The notes under the pieces are model-generated. The model saw only the letters and a list, made by a program, of their open reading frames with translations. It ran no database searches and was not told where the DNA came from. Shown piece by piece: positions 57,381 to 64,000 of a stretch of DNA of 64,000 nucleotides. The position numbers were made by a program, and so were the translations under genes. The stretch is taken from contig NZ_RBXA01000003.1 of assembly GCF_003634755.1 (NCBI RefSeq), positions 519,529 to 583,528 on the forward strand, given 5' to 3'. How positions within the stretch are numbered: the first letter of the stretch is position 1; every line of letters starts with the position of its first letter. The DNA is from Flavobacterium limicola (GTDB lineage Bacteria > Bacteroidota > Bacteroidia > Flavobacteriales > Flavobacteriaceae).

Positions 57381-59729
57381 ATGAACAAAAAAATAATCCT
57401 TGCCATCTCTGTTTTGTTTTCCATAACAATGCAAAGTCAAATGCTAAAACTTGAAGAAATCATGAAAGGCAACGCTTTCATTGGAGCGCAACCTGAAAAT
57501 GAAAGATGGTCTTTAGATGGACAGAAAGTTTATTTTGATTGGAATCCAAATAATGAATTGGGTACAAGTACTTATTTTTGGAAAAACGGCTTATCAAAAC
57601 CGGAATTGGCATTACCAAATGAAGCCGCTTTTTCAAAATTTGATTTCAAAAAAACAACCAATCCGGATTTGTATTATTACATTGATAAAGGAAGACTGTT
57701 CTCGTATTCACTGAAAAGTAAAACCTCTAAAAAATTATACCAACAAAGCAGTCCAATTTCTAATTTACAAATGGGCGCTGTTGCAGGAATATTGTATTTC
57801 AGACAAAATGAAAATCTTTTTCAGTTTAATACGAATGAAGGTTCTATTATTCAAATCACCAACTTTCGTAAAGGAAAATCAGATGAGAAAGTCGCTGATA
57901 AAGAATCTTTTTTGAAAAGCCAACAGGAAGAATTATTTCAATTCGTCAGAGATCAAGAAGCGTTGAAGAAATGGAATTTGGCAAAATCAAAAACTACAAA
58001 ATCGGATTTTCCAAAGCCGTATTATTATGGAAAAAACACTTTTGGAAGCTTGAAAGTGGATCCAAAAGGAAATTTCGCCACCTTTAGATTAATAGAGGAA
58101 TCAGAACGAAAAAGTGAAAAAATGGAACTTTTTATAACTGCCGATGGTTACAACCAAATTGAAGATACGAAGGAAAAAGTTTCTGTAGACAATTTGTTGG
58201 CAACCAAATTCGGGATTTACAACATCGCCAAGGATTCTGTTTATTTCATTAATTTTTCATCGTTGAGTCACATTCAGGATGTTCCTAAATATTTTGAAAC
58301 CTATGAAAAATCAAAAACTGCAGCAAAAAAGGACAAACTAATTTTAGTTCAGGAACCTGTTTACAATGAAAATGGTTCTTATTCCATTGCCGAAATCAGG
58401 AGTCAAGATAACAAAGATCGATGGATTGTCAGTTTAAATCTTGAGAAAGGAACCTTTCAAGAATTAGACCATCAACATGATGAAGCTTGGATTGGCGGAC
58501 CCGGAATTCCTTCTAATTCTTATGGAAGAGGAACGCTAGGATTTTTGGGCGACAACGAAACTGTTTATTTTCAGTCCGAAGAAACTGGTTATTCTCATTT
58601 GTATTCATATAATTTAAAGTCAAAAAAGAAAATCCAACTCACTAAAGGAGATTGGGAAGTGCGCAACGTAAGTTTGGCAAAAGACAGAAAGTCGTTTTAT
58701 TTGACGACAACAACGACACATCCGGGAAACAGAAATTTTTATAAATTAGACGTTGCAAATGCTGTTTTGCAACCTATTTTAACTAAAGATGGTGCTCATG
58801 AAGTTAATTTGTCTCCAGATGAAACTACTTTATTGGTTCGTTATTCCTATAAAAATAAACCTTGGGAATTGTATGTAGCGCCTAATAAAAAGAATTCTAA
58901 CTTAAATCAGATAACATCATCAACATCGGAAAGTTTCAAAGGATATTCTTGGCGTGAACCGGAAGTAATTACTTTTAAGGCGCAGGATGGAACTCCAGTA
59001 AATGCCAGATTATACAAGCCACAAACTGCAAATGCAAACGAAGCAGCAATCTTGTTTGTACATGGAGCTGGTTACTTGCAAAATGCACATAATTATTGGA
59101 GTACGTACCACAGAGAATACATGTTTCATAATTTATTGGTCGATTTAGGCTATACCGTTTTGGATATTGATTATAGAGGCAGCGATGGATATGGGCGTGA
59201 TTTTAGAACAGGAATTTACCGTTTTATGGGCGGGAAAGATTTAACAGATCAAATTGACGGCAAGAAATATCTAGTCGAAAATCATGGAATTGATGCTTCA
59301 AAAGTTGGGATTTATGGAGGTTCTTACGGAGGTTTCATCACGTTGATGGGAATGTTAACAACTCCAAAAGAGTTTGCCTCTGGAGCTGCTTTGCGTTCTG
59401 TAACTGATTGGGCACATTACAATCATGGCTACACCGGAAATATTCTTAATTTCCCAGAAACAGATCCGGATGCTTACAAAAAAAGTTCACCAATCTATTT
59501 TGCGGATAATTTACAAGGTGATTTATTGATGCTTCACGGAATGGTTGATGACAATGTAGAATACAAAGACATTGTTCGTTTGTCTCAACGTTTTATAGAA
59601 CTAGGCAAGAAAAAATGGAGTTTATCCAGTTTTCCAGTGGAAGCCCACGGTTTTAAAGAAACATATTCTTGGGTTGACGAATACAGCCGAATCTTAAATT
59701 TATTTAATGAAACGTTGCTTAAAAAATAA
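57381..59729 (+). CDS. S9 family peptidase (dipeptidyl-peptidase IV-like)
   Basis: 782 aa. Signal peptide (MNKKIILAISVLFSITMQSQ). Beta-propeller to about residue 530, then an alpha/beta hydrolase with catalytic Ser in YGGSYGGFITLMG (about 645), Asp in HGMVDDNVEY (about 722) and His in VEAHGF (about 754). Secreted or periplasmic prolyl-dipeptidase, releasing X-Pro dipeptides; typical of Bacteroidota protein degradation. Single gene between the HAD gene and purC. Confidence 0.93.
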   Translation: MNKKIILAISVLFSITMQSQMLKLEEIMKGNAFIGAQPENERWSLDGQKVYFDWNPNNELGTSTYFWKNGLSKPELALPNEAAFSKFDFKKTTNPDLYYYIDKGRLFSYSLKSKTSKKLYQQSSPISNLQMGAVAGILYFRQNENLFQFNTNEGSIIQITNFRKGKSDEKVADKESFLKSQQEELFQFVRDQEALKKWNLAKSKTTKSDFPKPYYYGKNTFGSLKVDPKGNFATFRLIEESERKSEKMELFITADGYNQIEDTKEKVSVDNLLATKFGIYNIAKDSVYFINFSSLSHIQDVPKYFETYEKSKTAAKKDKLILVQEPVYNENGSYSIAEIRSQDNKDRWIVSLNLEKGTFQELDHQHDEAWIGGPGIPSNSYGRGTLGFLGDNETVYFQSEETGYSHLYSYNLKSKKKIQLTKGDWEVRNVSLAKDRKSFYLTTTTTHPGNRNFYKLDVANAVLQPILTKDGAHEVNLSPDETTLLVRYSYKNKPWELYVAPNKKNSNLNQITSSTSESFKGYSWREPEVITFKAQDGTPVNARLYKPQTANANEAAILFVHGAGYLQNAHNYWSTYHREYMFHNLLVDLGYTVLDIDYRGSDGYGRDFRTGIYRFMGGKDLTDQIDGKKYLVENHGIDASKVGIYGGSYGGFITLMGMLTTPKEFASGAALRSVTDWAHYNHGYTGNILNFPETDPDAYKKSSPIYFADNLQGDLLMLHGMVDDNVEYKDIVRLSQRFIELGKKKWSLSSFPVEAHGFKETYSWVDEYSRILNLFNETLLKK

Positions 59730-59765
59730 CTTTAAATATAAAAATGAAATTTAAGAGTTCTGTTC

Positions 59766-59798
59766 TTTGCGAAACTCTATGAAATAGTTTTAAATTTG
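59766..59798 (+). promoter_or_regulatory. Promoter of purC
   Basis: TTTG (59766-59769), 21 bases, TAAATTTG (59791-59798), 38 bases before the ATG. Both boxes match the Bacteroidota consensus. Confidence 0.7.
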
Positions 59799-59836
59799 CA
59801 GGAACTAAAAATAAACACACACACATAACTAGTATA

Positions 59837-60790
59837 ATGAGCAACACCATCACAACTACTGATTTTAATTTTCCAAACCAGAAATCTGTTTACCGAGGTA
59901 AAGTAAGAGAAGTGTATAATATCAATGATGAACTTTTGGTTATGGTAGCTACAGACAGGCTTTCGGCTTTTGATGTAGTTTTGCCAAAAGGAATTCCATA
60001 TAAAGGTCAAATTCTTAACCAGATTGCTACTAAATTCATGGAATTGACTGAGGACATTGTTCCTAACTGGTTAATTGCAACTCCTGATCCTAACGTTGCT
60101 GTAGGTCATTTATGTGAGCCTTTCAAAGTGGAAATGGTGATTCGTGGCTATCTTTCGGGGCATGCTGCGCGTGAATACGCTCTTGGCAAAAGAGAAATTT
60201 GTGGAGTTTCAATGCCTGACTATTTGAAAGAAAATGATAAATTCCCAGAACCTATTATTACGCCGACTACTAAAGCAGATAATGGAGAACATGATGCTGA
60301 TATTTCTCGTGAGGATATTTTATCGAAAGGAATTGTTTCTGAAGAAGATTATGTTGTTTTAGAAAAATTCACAAGAGATTTGTTTCAAAGAGGAACTGAA
60401 ATTGCTGCCAGTCGTGGTTTGATTTTGGTGGATACTAAATATGAGTTTGGAAAAACTAAAGAAGGTGTAATTGTATTGATTGACGAAATTCATACTCCAG
60501 ATTCTTCTCGTTATTTTTACGCTGAAGGTTACCAAGAAAGACAAAATAATAGTGAAGAACAAAAACAATTATCGAAAGAGTTTGTTCGTCGTTGGTTAAT
60601 CGAAAATGGTTTTCAAGGACTCGAAGGGCAACAAATTCCTGATATGACTGACGAATATATTGAAACAGTTTCTGAAAGATATATTGAATTATACGAAAAT
60701 ATTTTAGGAGAGAAATTTGTAAAAGCAGACATCAGTAATATAGATGAAAGAATAGAGAAAAATGTTTTGGAATATCTAGCGAACAGATAG
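59837..60790 (+). CDS. purC: Phosphoribosylaminoimidazole-succinocarboxamide synthase
   Basis: 317 aa, the longer (eukaryote- and Bacteroidota-like) SAICAR synthetase. [20 protein letters not shown] and [19 protein letters not shown] bind [23 protein letters not shown] and IISPTTK-like [14 protein letters not shown] are the signature motifs; LVDTKYEFG closes the site. It ligates aspartate to CAIR in purine synthesis. Single gene with its own promoter and terminator. Confidence 0.96.
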   Translation: MSNTITTTDFNFPNQKSVYRGKVREVYNINDELLVMVATDRLSAFDVVLPKGIPYKGQILNQIATKFMELTEDIVPNWLIATPDPNVAVGHLCEPFKVEMVIRGYLSGHAAREYALGKREICGVSMPDYLKENDKFPEPIITPTTKADNGEHDADISREDILSKGIVSEEDYVVLEKFTRDLFQRGTEIAASRGLILVDTKYEFGKTKEGVIVLIDEIHTPDSSRYFYAEGYQERQNNSEEQKQLSKEFVRRWLIENGFQGLEGQQIPDMTDEYIETVSERYIELYENILGEKFVKADISNIDERIEKNVLEYLANR

Positions 60791-60807
60791 AACCATTTCA
60801 ATAAAAT

Positions 60808-60846
60808 AAAAAACCGCAATTCATAATTTTGAATTGCGGTTTTTTT
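60808..60846. terminator. Bidirectional terminator, purC / DUF1801
   Basis: AAAAAACCGCAATTC (60808-60822) pairs with GAATTGCGGTTTTTT (60831-60845). Serves two convergent genes. A diverged copy of the hairpin lies at 61331-61365. Confidence 0.9.
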
Positions 60847-61301
60847 TATTTTTTAAATGATGATTCATAACAAGTAATCCATTCATTTATTGACATTTTT
60901 TGGACGAGTTCAGCAATTAAGTCAAACGGAATTTGGTTCATCTTTTTAAATCGGATGCAACTTTTTCCCATGTCTAATTTTTGTTTGCTGTGTTTTGGGT
61001 ATTCGGAGACAAACCAATTCAGTAATTCCGGTTTGGCGTAAATACCAATGTGGTAAAGCGCAATGAAATTTTTTTGAGAAGCGATGTTAATAAAGGGTAA
61101 CGGGAGTTTTGGTTCGCAATGATAGCCGCCAGGATAAATAGAATGTGGCGCTACATAACCAATCATGCCGTAGGACATTTGTTCAACAAATCCTTTTGGA
61201 ATATTTTCTAGAATAGTTTCTCGGAGTTTTGTAAAAGCTATTTTTCTTTCCAATGGAATTTCTTCTAAATACTCTTCGATTGATGTGGCGGTTGATTGCA
61301 T
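60846..61301 (-). CDS. DUF1801 domain protein (YdhG-like)
   Basis: 151 aa. ATSIEEYLEEIPLERKIAFT, LRETILENIPKGFVEQMSYG (the family's conserved MSYGMxG-type motif), FINIASQKNFIALYHIGIYA and MGKSCIRFKKMNQIPFDLIA. Frataxin-like fold, sometimes linked with iron or redox stress, but no enzyme activity is established. Cytosolic, single gene. Confidence 0.9.
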   Translation of the reverse strand: MQSTATSIEEYLEEIPLERKIAFTKLRETILENIPKGFVEQMSYGMIGYVAPHSIYPGGYHCEPKLPLPFINIASQKNFIALYHIGIYAKPELLNWFVSEYPKHSKQKLDMGKSCIRFKKMNQIPFDLIAELVQKMSINEWITCYESSFKK

Positions 61302-61319
61302 TTTTATGAATTGTTTGAG

Positions 61320-61512
61320 TAAATTTAATAAAAAAACCGCAATTCATAATTTGAACTGCAGTTTTTAGCCCCGATTACTTCACTTTGCTTCTACTTTCAG
61401 CGGAGTTCAGTGAACTTCGTTTGAAGAGGAAATCCTTTTCCTTTTTGCTGCCAAAAAGGAAAAGATTGCAATCTCGTTTTTAGAACGAGACGGGATTAGC
61501 TTCTAAAAAAAA
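61320..61512. repeat. Spacer with hairpins
   Basis: Carries AAAAACCGCAATTCATAATT...GAACTGCAGTTTTT, a decayed copy of the 60808 terminator, and TCTCGTT/AACGAGA near 61470-61490. A related hairpin, GTCTCGTC/GACGAGAC, lies near 63463-63485. Interspersed hairpins of this type are common in Flavobacterium. Confidence 0.55.
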
Positions 61513-62601
61513 CTATTTGAAATAAGAGAATGTTTCTTCGTTTTCTAACTTCAACAAGGTTTCGTAAATTAATTTAATCACGTTTTCAACATCGTCACGA
61601 TGCACCATTTCAACCGTAGTGTGCATATAACGCAACGGCAAGGATATCAAAGCCGAAGCTACACCGCCATTACTGTAAGCAAAAGCATCCGTATCTGTGC
61701 CGGTAACACGAGAAGAAGCCAGTCTTTGGAACGGAATTTCTTTTGCCATAGCAGTTTCTAAAATCAATTCTCTTAAATTATTCTGAACAGCCGGCGCATA
61801 AGTAACTACCGGACCTTTACCAATTTTTGTATCACCTTCAATTTTCTTTTCAATCATTGGAGTAGTGGAGTCATGACAAACATCAGTGACAATCGCTACG
61901 TTTGGTTTGATGGTTTTGGTAATCATTTCTGCACCACGAAGACCTACTTCTTCCTGAACCGAATTGGTTATATACAATCCGAAAGGAAGTTTTATTTTGT
62001 TTTCATGAAGCAATCGAGCCACTTCGGCAATCATAAATCCACCCATACGGTTGTCGATCGCGCGACAAACAAATTTGTTTTCGTTCAAAATCATGAATTC
62101 ATCAGGATACGTTATCACGCAACCTACATGAACACCCATTTTATCTACCTGTTCTTTAGTTTCACAACCAATGTCAATAAATAGATTGTCAACTTTTGCC
62201 ACTTCTTCTTTTCCTCTATTGCGGGTATGAATAGCCGGCCAACCAAAAACACCTTTTACAATTCCTGCTTTAGTATGAATATTAACGCGTTTTGAAGGTG
62301 CAATTTGGTGATCCGAACCACCATTTCTAATCACGTAGATTAATCCATCATCCGTAATATAATTTACGTACCATGAAATTTCGTCAGCATGACCTTCAAT
62401 TACGACCTTATAAGGTGCATCCGGATTTATGATTCCAACAGCAGAACCGTAGGTATCCGTTATAAAAGTATCTACATAAGGTTTCAAGTATTTCATCCAT
62501 AATTTCTGGCCACCACTTTCATAACCTGTGGGTGATGCATTATTAAGGTAATTCTCTAAAAACTCAAGTGATGACTTGTTTAATATTGATTTAGTGCTCA
62601 T
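61513..62601 (-). CDS. M42 family metallo-aminopeptidase
   Basis: 362 aa. Conserved metal-site segments: EGHADEISWYVNYITDDG (His/Asp), AIDNRMGGFMIAEV (Asp), NSVQEEVGLRGAEMI (catalytic Glu-Glu), TDVCHDSTTPM and RYMHTTVEMVHRDDVENVIK. The tetrahedral M42 aminopeptidases (TET/FrvX type) release N-terminal residues from peptides in the cytosol. A conserved single gene, divergent from the DUF4294 gene. Confidence 0.94.
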   Translation of the reverse strand: MSTKSILNKSSLEFLENYLNNASPTGYESGGQKLWMKYLKPYVDTFITDTYGSAVGIINPDAPYKVVIEGHADEISWYVNYITDDGLIYVIRNGGSDHQIAPSKRVNIHTKAGIVKGVFGWPAIHTRNRGKEEVAKVDNLFIDIGCETKEQVDKMGVHVGCVITYPDEFMILNENKFVCRAIDNRMGGFMIAEVARLLHENKIKLPFGLYITNSVQEEVGLRGAEMITKTIKPNVAIVTDVCHDSTTPMIEKKIEGDTKIGKGPVVTYAPAVQNNLRELILETAMAKEIPFQRLASSRVTGTDTDAFAYSNGGVASALISLPLRYMHTTVEMVHRDDVENVIKLIYETLLKLENEETFSYFK

Positions 62602-62657
62602 AAAATTATTTTTTTGCTAAATTATAAATTTGGCATTACAGTTGTGTATATAATGTA

Positions 62658-62665
62658 TAATTTTG
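62658..62665 (+). promoter_or_regulatory. -7 box of the DUF4294 gene
   Basis: TAATTTTG, 18 bases before the ATG at 62684. It overlaps the TTG at 62663, which therefore cannot be the start. Confidence 0.6.
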
Positions 62666-62683
62666 GCAATTAAATTTTCCTAT

Positions 62684-63361
62684 ATGAAGCTAATTAAATT
62701 TTTTTTGTTTTTTATATTTACCACTATGTTTGTTAATGCACAGGTAATACCTCAGGATACCACAAAGATGGGCTATGAGTTAGAAGATGACGAATCTATT
62801 CTTAATGATACTATTCAATTACCAGAAGTGTTAATATATAAGGGAAAAACGGATCCCGAAGCAAAAAAGCAATTCTTGCTTCTTCAAAGTAGGGTATATA
62901 AAACCTATCCTTATGCAAAACTAGCTTCGGAGCGATTGACCATTCTTAATAAAGGAATGGCAAACCTTAAAACCAATAAGGAGAAAAAAAGATACTTTAA
63001 AATAGTAGAAAGTTATTTGAGTGATGAGTTCGAAGCCAAGCTCAAAAAGCTTTCCCGCAAACAAGGTCAAATATTGGTAAAGTTAATTCATCGCCAAACT
63101 GGCACCACAACATATGAATTAGTAAAAAGCCTCAAAAGTGGGTGGAAAGCATTTTGGTCAAATACGGCGGCAAGTATGTTTGATATTAATTTAAAAACAA
63201 AGTATGCACCTTTCGATGTCAATGAAGACTATCTGATAGAAACGATATTAGTGCGAGCATTTGATTCCGGAAGATTGCAAAACCAGAATCCTGCAAAACC
63301 AGTTGATTATGATAATCTAACTGATTCCTGGGAGTCCAGAGCTGAAAAGCTGAAAAAATAA
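62684..63361 (+). CDS. DUF4294 domain protein (secreted)
   Basis: 225 aa from the ATG at 62684. The ORF's first possible start (TTG 62663) overlaps the -7 box. Signal peptide MKLIKFFLFFIFTTMFVNAQ, then an acidic linker and the DUF4294 block (YKTYPYAKLASERLTILNKG, KKLSRKQGQILVKLIHRQTG, TTTYELVKSLKSGWKAFWSN, TAASMFDINLKTKYAP, EDYLIETILVRAFDSGRL). Widely conserved, periplasmic, of unknown function in Bacteroidota. Confidence 0.9.
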   Translation: MKLIKFFLFFIFTTMFVNAQVIPQDTTKMGYELEDDESILNDTIQLPEVLIYKGKTDPEAKKQFLLLQSRVYKTYPYAKLASERLTILNKGMANLKTNKEKKRYFKIVESYLSDEFEAKLKKLSRKQGQILVKLIHRQTGTTTYELVKSLKSGWKAFWSNTAASMFDINLKTKYAPFDVNEDYLIETILVRAFDSGRLQNQNPAKPVDYDNLTDSWESRAEKLKK

Positions 63362-63378
63362 TTTTCTTTCGGGCGTTC

Positions 63379-63436
63379 CTTATCAATACAAAAAGGCGAT
63401 TATCAAAAAAGATAATCGCCTTTTTGTATTGATAAG
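63379..63436. terminator. 26-bp perfect inverted repeat
   Basis: Bases 63379-63404 are the exact reverse complement of 63411-63436 (loop A6). It contains AAAAAGGCGATTATC/GATAATCGCCTTTTT, so it should terminate the DUF4294 transcript. It is longer than a terminator needs to be. Confidence 0.85.
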
Positions 63437-63951
63437 TCGGGCTATTTGCTACAAGTCCTCGTCTCGTCCGAAAAGACGAGACTGTGGGCTTTTTGCTGCT
63501 ATCCCTAACGCGAGTTTAGAATAATTAGGATATTCAGTTCAATCAAGAGTAGAAGAACTCATATCAAGATGATAAATCCGGTTACCTTATATATAGGAGA
63601 TAATGAAAAAGGGATTTTGGTTACTATATAAGGTATAGTATAAAACCATTTTATTGATGCAGACGAGTTTCTTTTGTTCAAATACTGGCAAGGCAGGCTG
63701 TTTTGAAGGAGTATAGCTTAGTGAAGAGCTTATAAAAGATGAATAAAGATTGAATTTTGAAAGCTTTAGTAAATAACGAAGGGTAGTTGATAGGCGTGCA
63801 ATGGTACTAAAATCGGCGATTTTGATTAGAAATGGCGTTCATGGGTTGTTGGGTTGCTGTTTTGTGTAAAAAACTTCACACTTCAAAAACCATGTTTTCA
63901 GTATGTTAAAGTAAAAGTTAAGAAAAGGGTAAAAAAAGAGTTTAAAAAAGC
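63437..63951. other. Non-coding leader before the right edge
   Basis: Holds the GTCTCGTC/GACGAGAC hairpin (about 63465-63485). From about 63880 it turns into an A/G-rich stretch (AAAAAAAGAG and TTAAAAAAGC) typical of the region upstream of strong promoters. No ORF. Confidence 0.55.
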
Positions 63952-63981
63952 TTGTAAAAGCGAATAAAGGTGGTACTTTTG
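63952..63981 (+). promoter_or_regulatory. Strong promoter, probably of an rRNA operon
   Basis: TTG (63952-63954), 19 bases, TACTTTTG (63974-63981) followed by CACCCGCAAC, preceded by A-tracts. In Flavobacterium, 'TACTTTTGCACCCGC' is the standard leader start of 16S-23S-5S operons. A tight match, but the rRNA itself lies outside the window. Confidence 0.7.
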
Positions 63982-64000
63982 CACCCGCAACAACGCAGCC

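Overview
The window looks like a Flavobacterium-type chromosome (Bacteroidota). It has low GC, TAnnTTTG-type -7 promoter boxes, gliding genes gldF/gldG, a DUF4294 protein, a histone H1-like miniprotein, a FecI/FecR/TonB-receptor unit and YXWGXW lipoproteins. It splits into an accessory left part (about 1-44.8 kb) and a compact core right part (44.9-64 kb).

Region 1 (1-19.1 kb) is an array of small accessory genes, all on the + strand except one doubtful 69-codon ORF. Most are single- or two-gene modules separated by 100-900 bp of non-coding DNA. The spacers reuse several repeat elements: a stem-loop element (B) placed 3' of genes; a roughly 250-bp element (C) placed 5' of genes, with four full copies and one partial; a TGACG-N5-CGTCA hairpin 5' of three genes; a 320-bp direct repeat (A); and a terminator-like 95-bp repeat. 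Products are typical cassette cargo: SEFIR/TIR protein, PD-(D/E)XK-like and PLD-like nucleases, GyrI-like binder, YcaQ-like glycosylase, AraC and Crp regulators, PEBP, a second-type RsgA, oxidoreductases, PliI-type lysozyme-inhibitor lipoprotein, SRPBCC and MepB. The layout recalls an integron cassette array, but I see no integrase.

Region 2 (18.9-27.8 kb) is bracketed by two diverged copies of a 475-bp segment. It holds a sigma/anti-sigma/TonB-receptor operon divergent from two lipoprotein genes (one with a four-fold internal repeat), a YXWGXW lipoprotein, and remnants of a tyrosine recombinase and a Fic protein.

Region 3 (27.8-44.8 kb) is a patchwork island. It contains a histone-like gene, decayed and truncated TPR-AraC regulators, an unrecognised two-gene operon divergent from an HTH gene, a HEPN protein, nuclease-like proteins, an AAA ATPase, a GIY-YIG protein, a frameshifted gene, two small DNA-binding-type proteins, and a compact four-gene cassette (DUF5675, two small membrane proteins, one 251-aa protein). 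Dispersed repeats D and E and an 11-bp tandem repeat lie between them. The island stops at the 3' end of mnmE.

Region 4 (44.9-64 kb) is conserved housekeeping: mnmE, two universal stress proteins, a membrane MutS-like ATPase, dnaN, gldG/gldF, a monooxygenase-like protein, a SAM hydrolase-family protein, phoH, a HAD phosphatase, a DPP-IV-like S9 peptidase, purC, DUF1801, an M42 aminopeptidase and DUF4294. Strong hairpins separate convergent genes. The last 50 bases carry a near-perfect promoter of the kind that precedes rRNA operons in this group, so an rrn operon probably starts just beyond the window.

All family names come from reading motifs by eye; no database search was possible.
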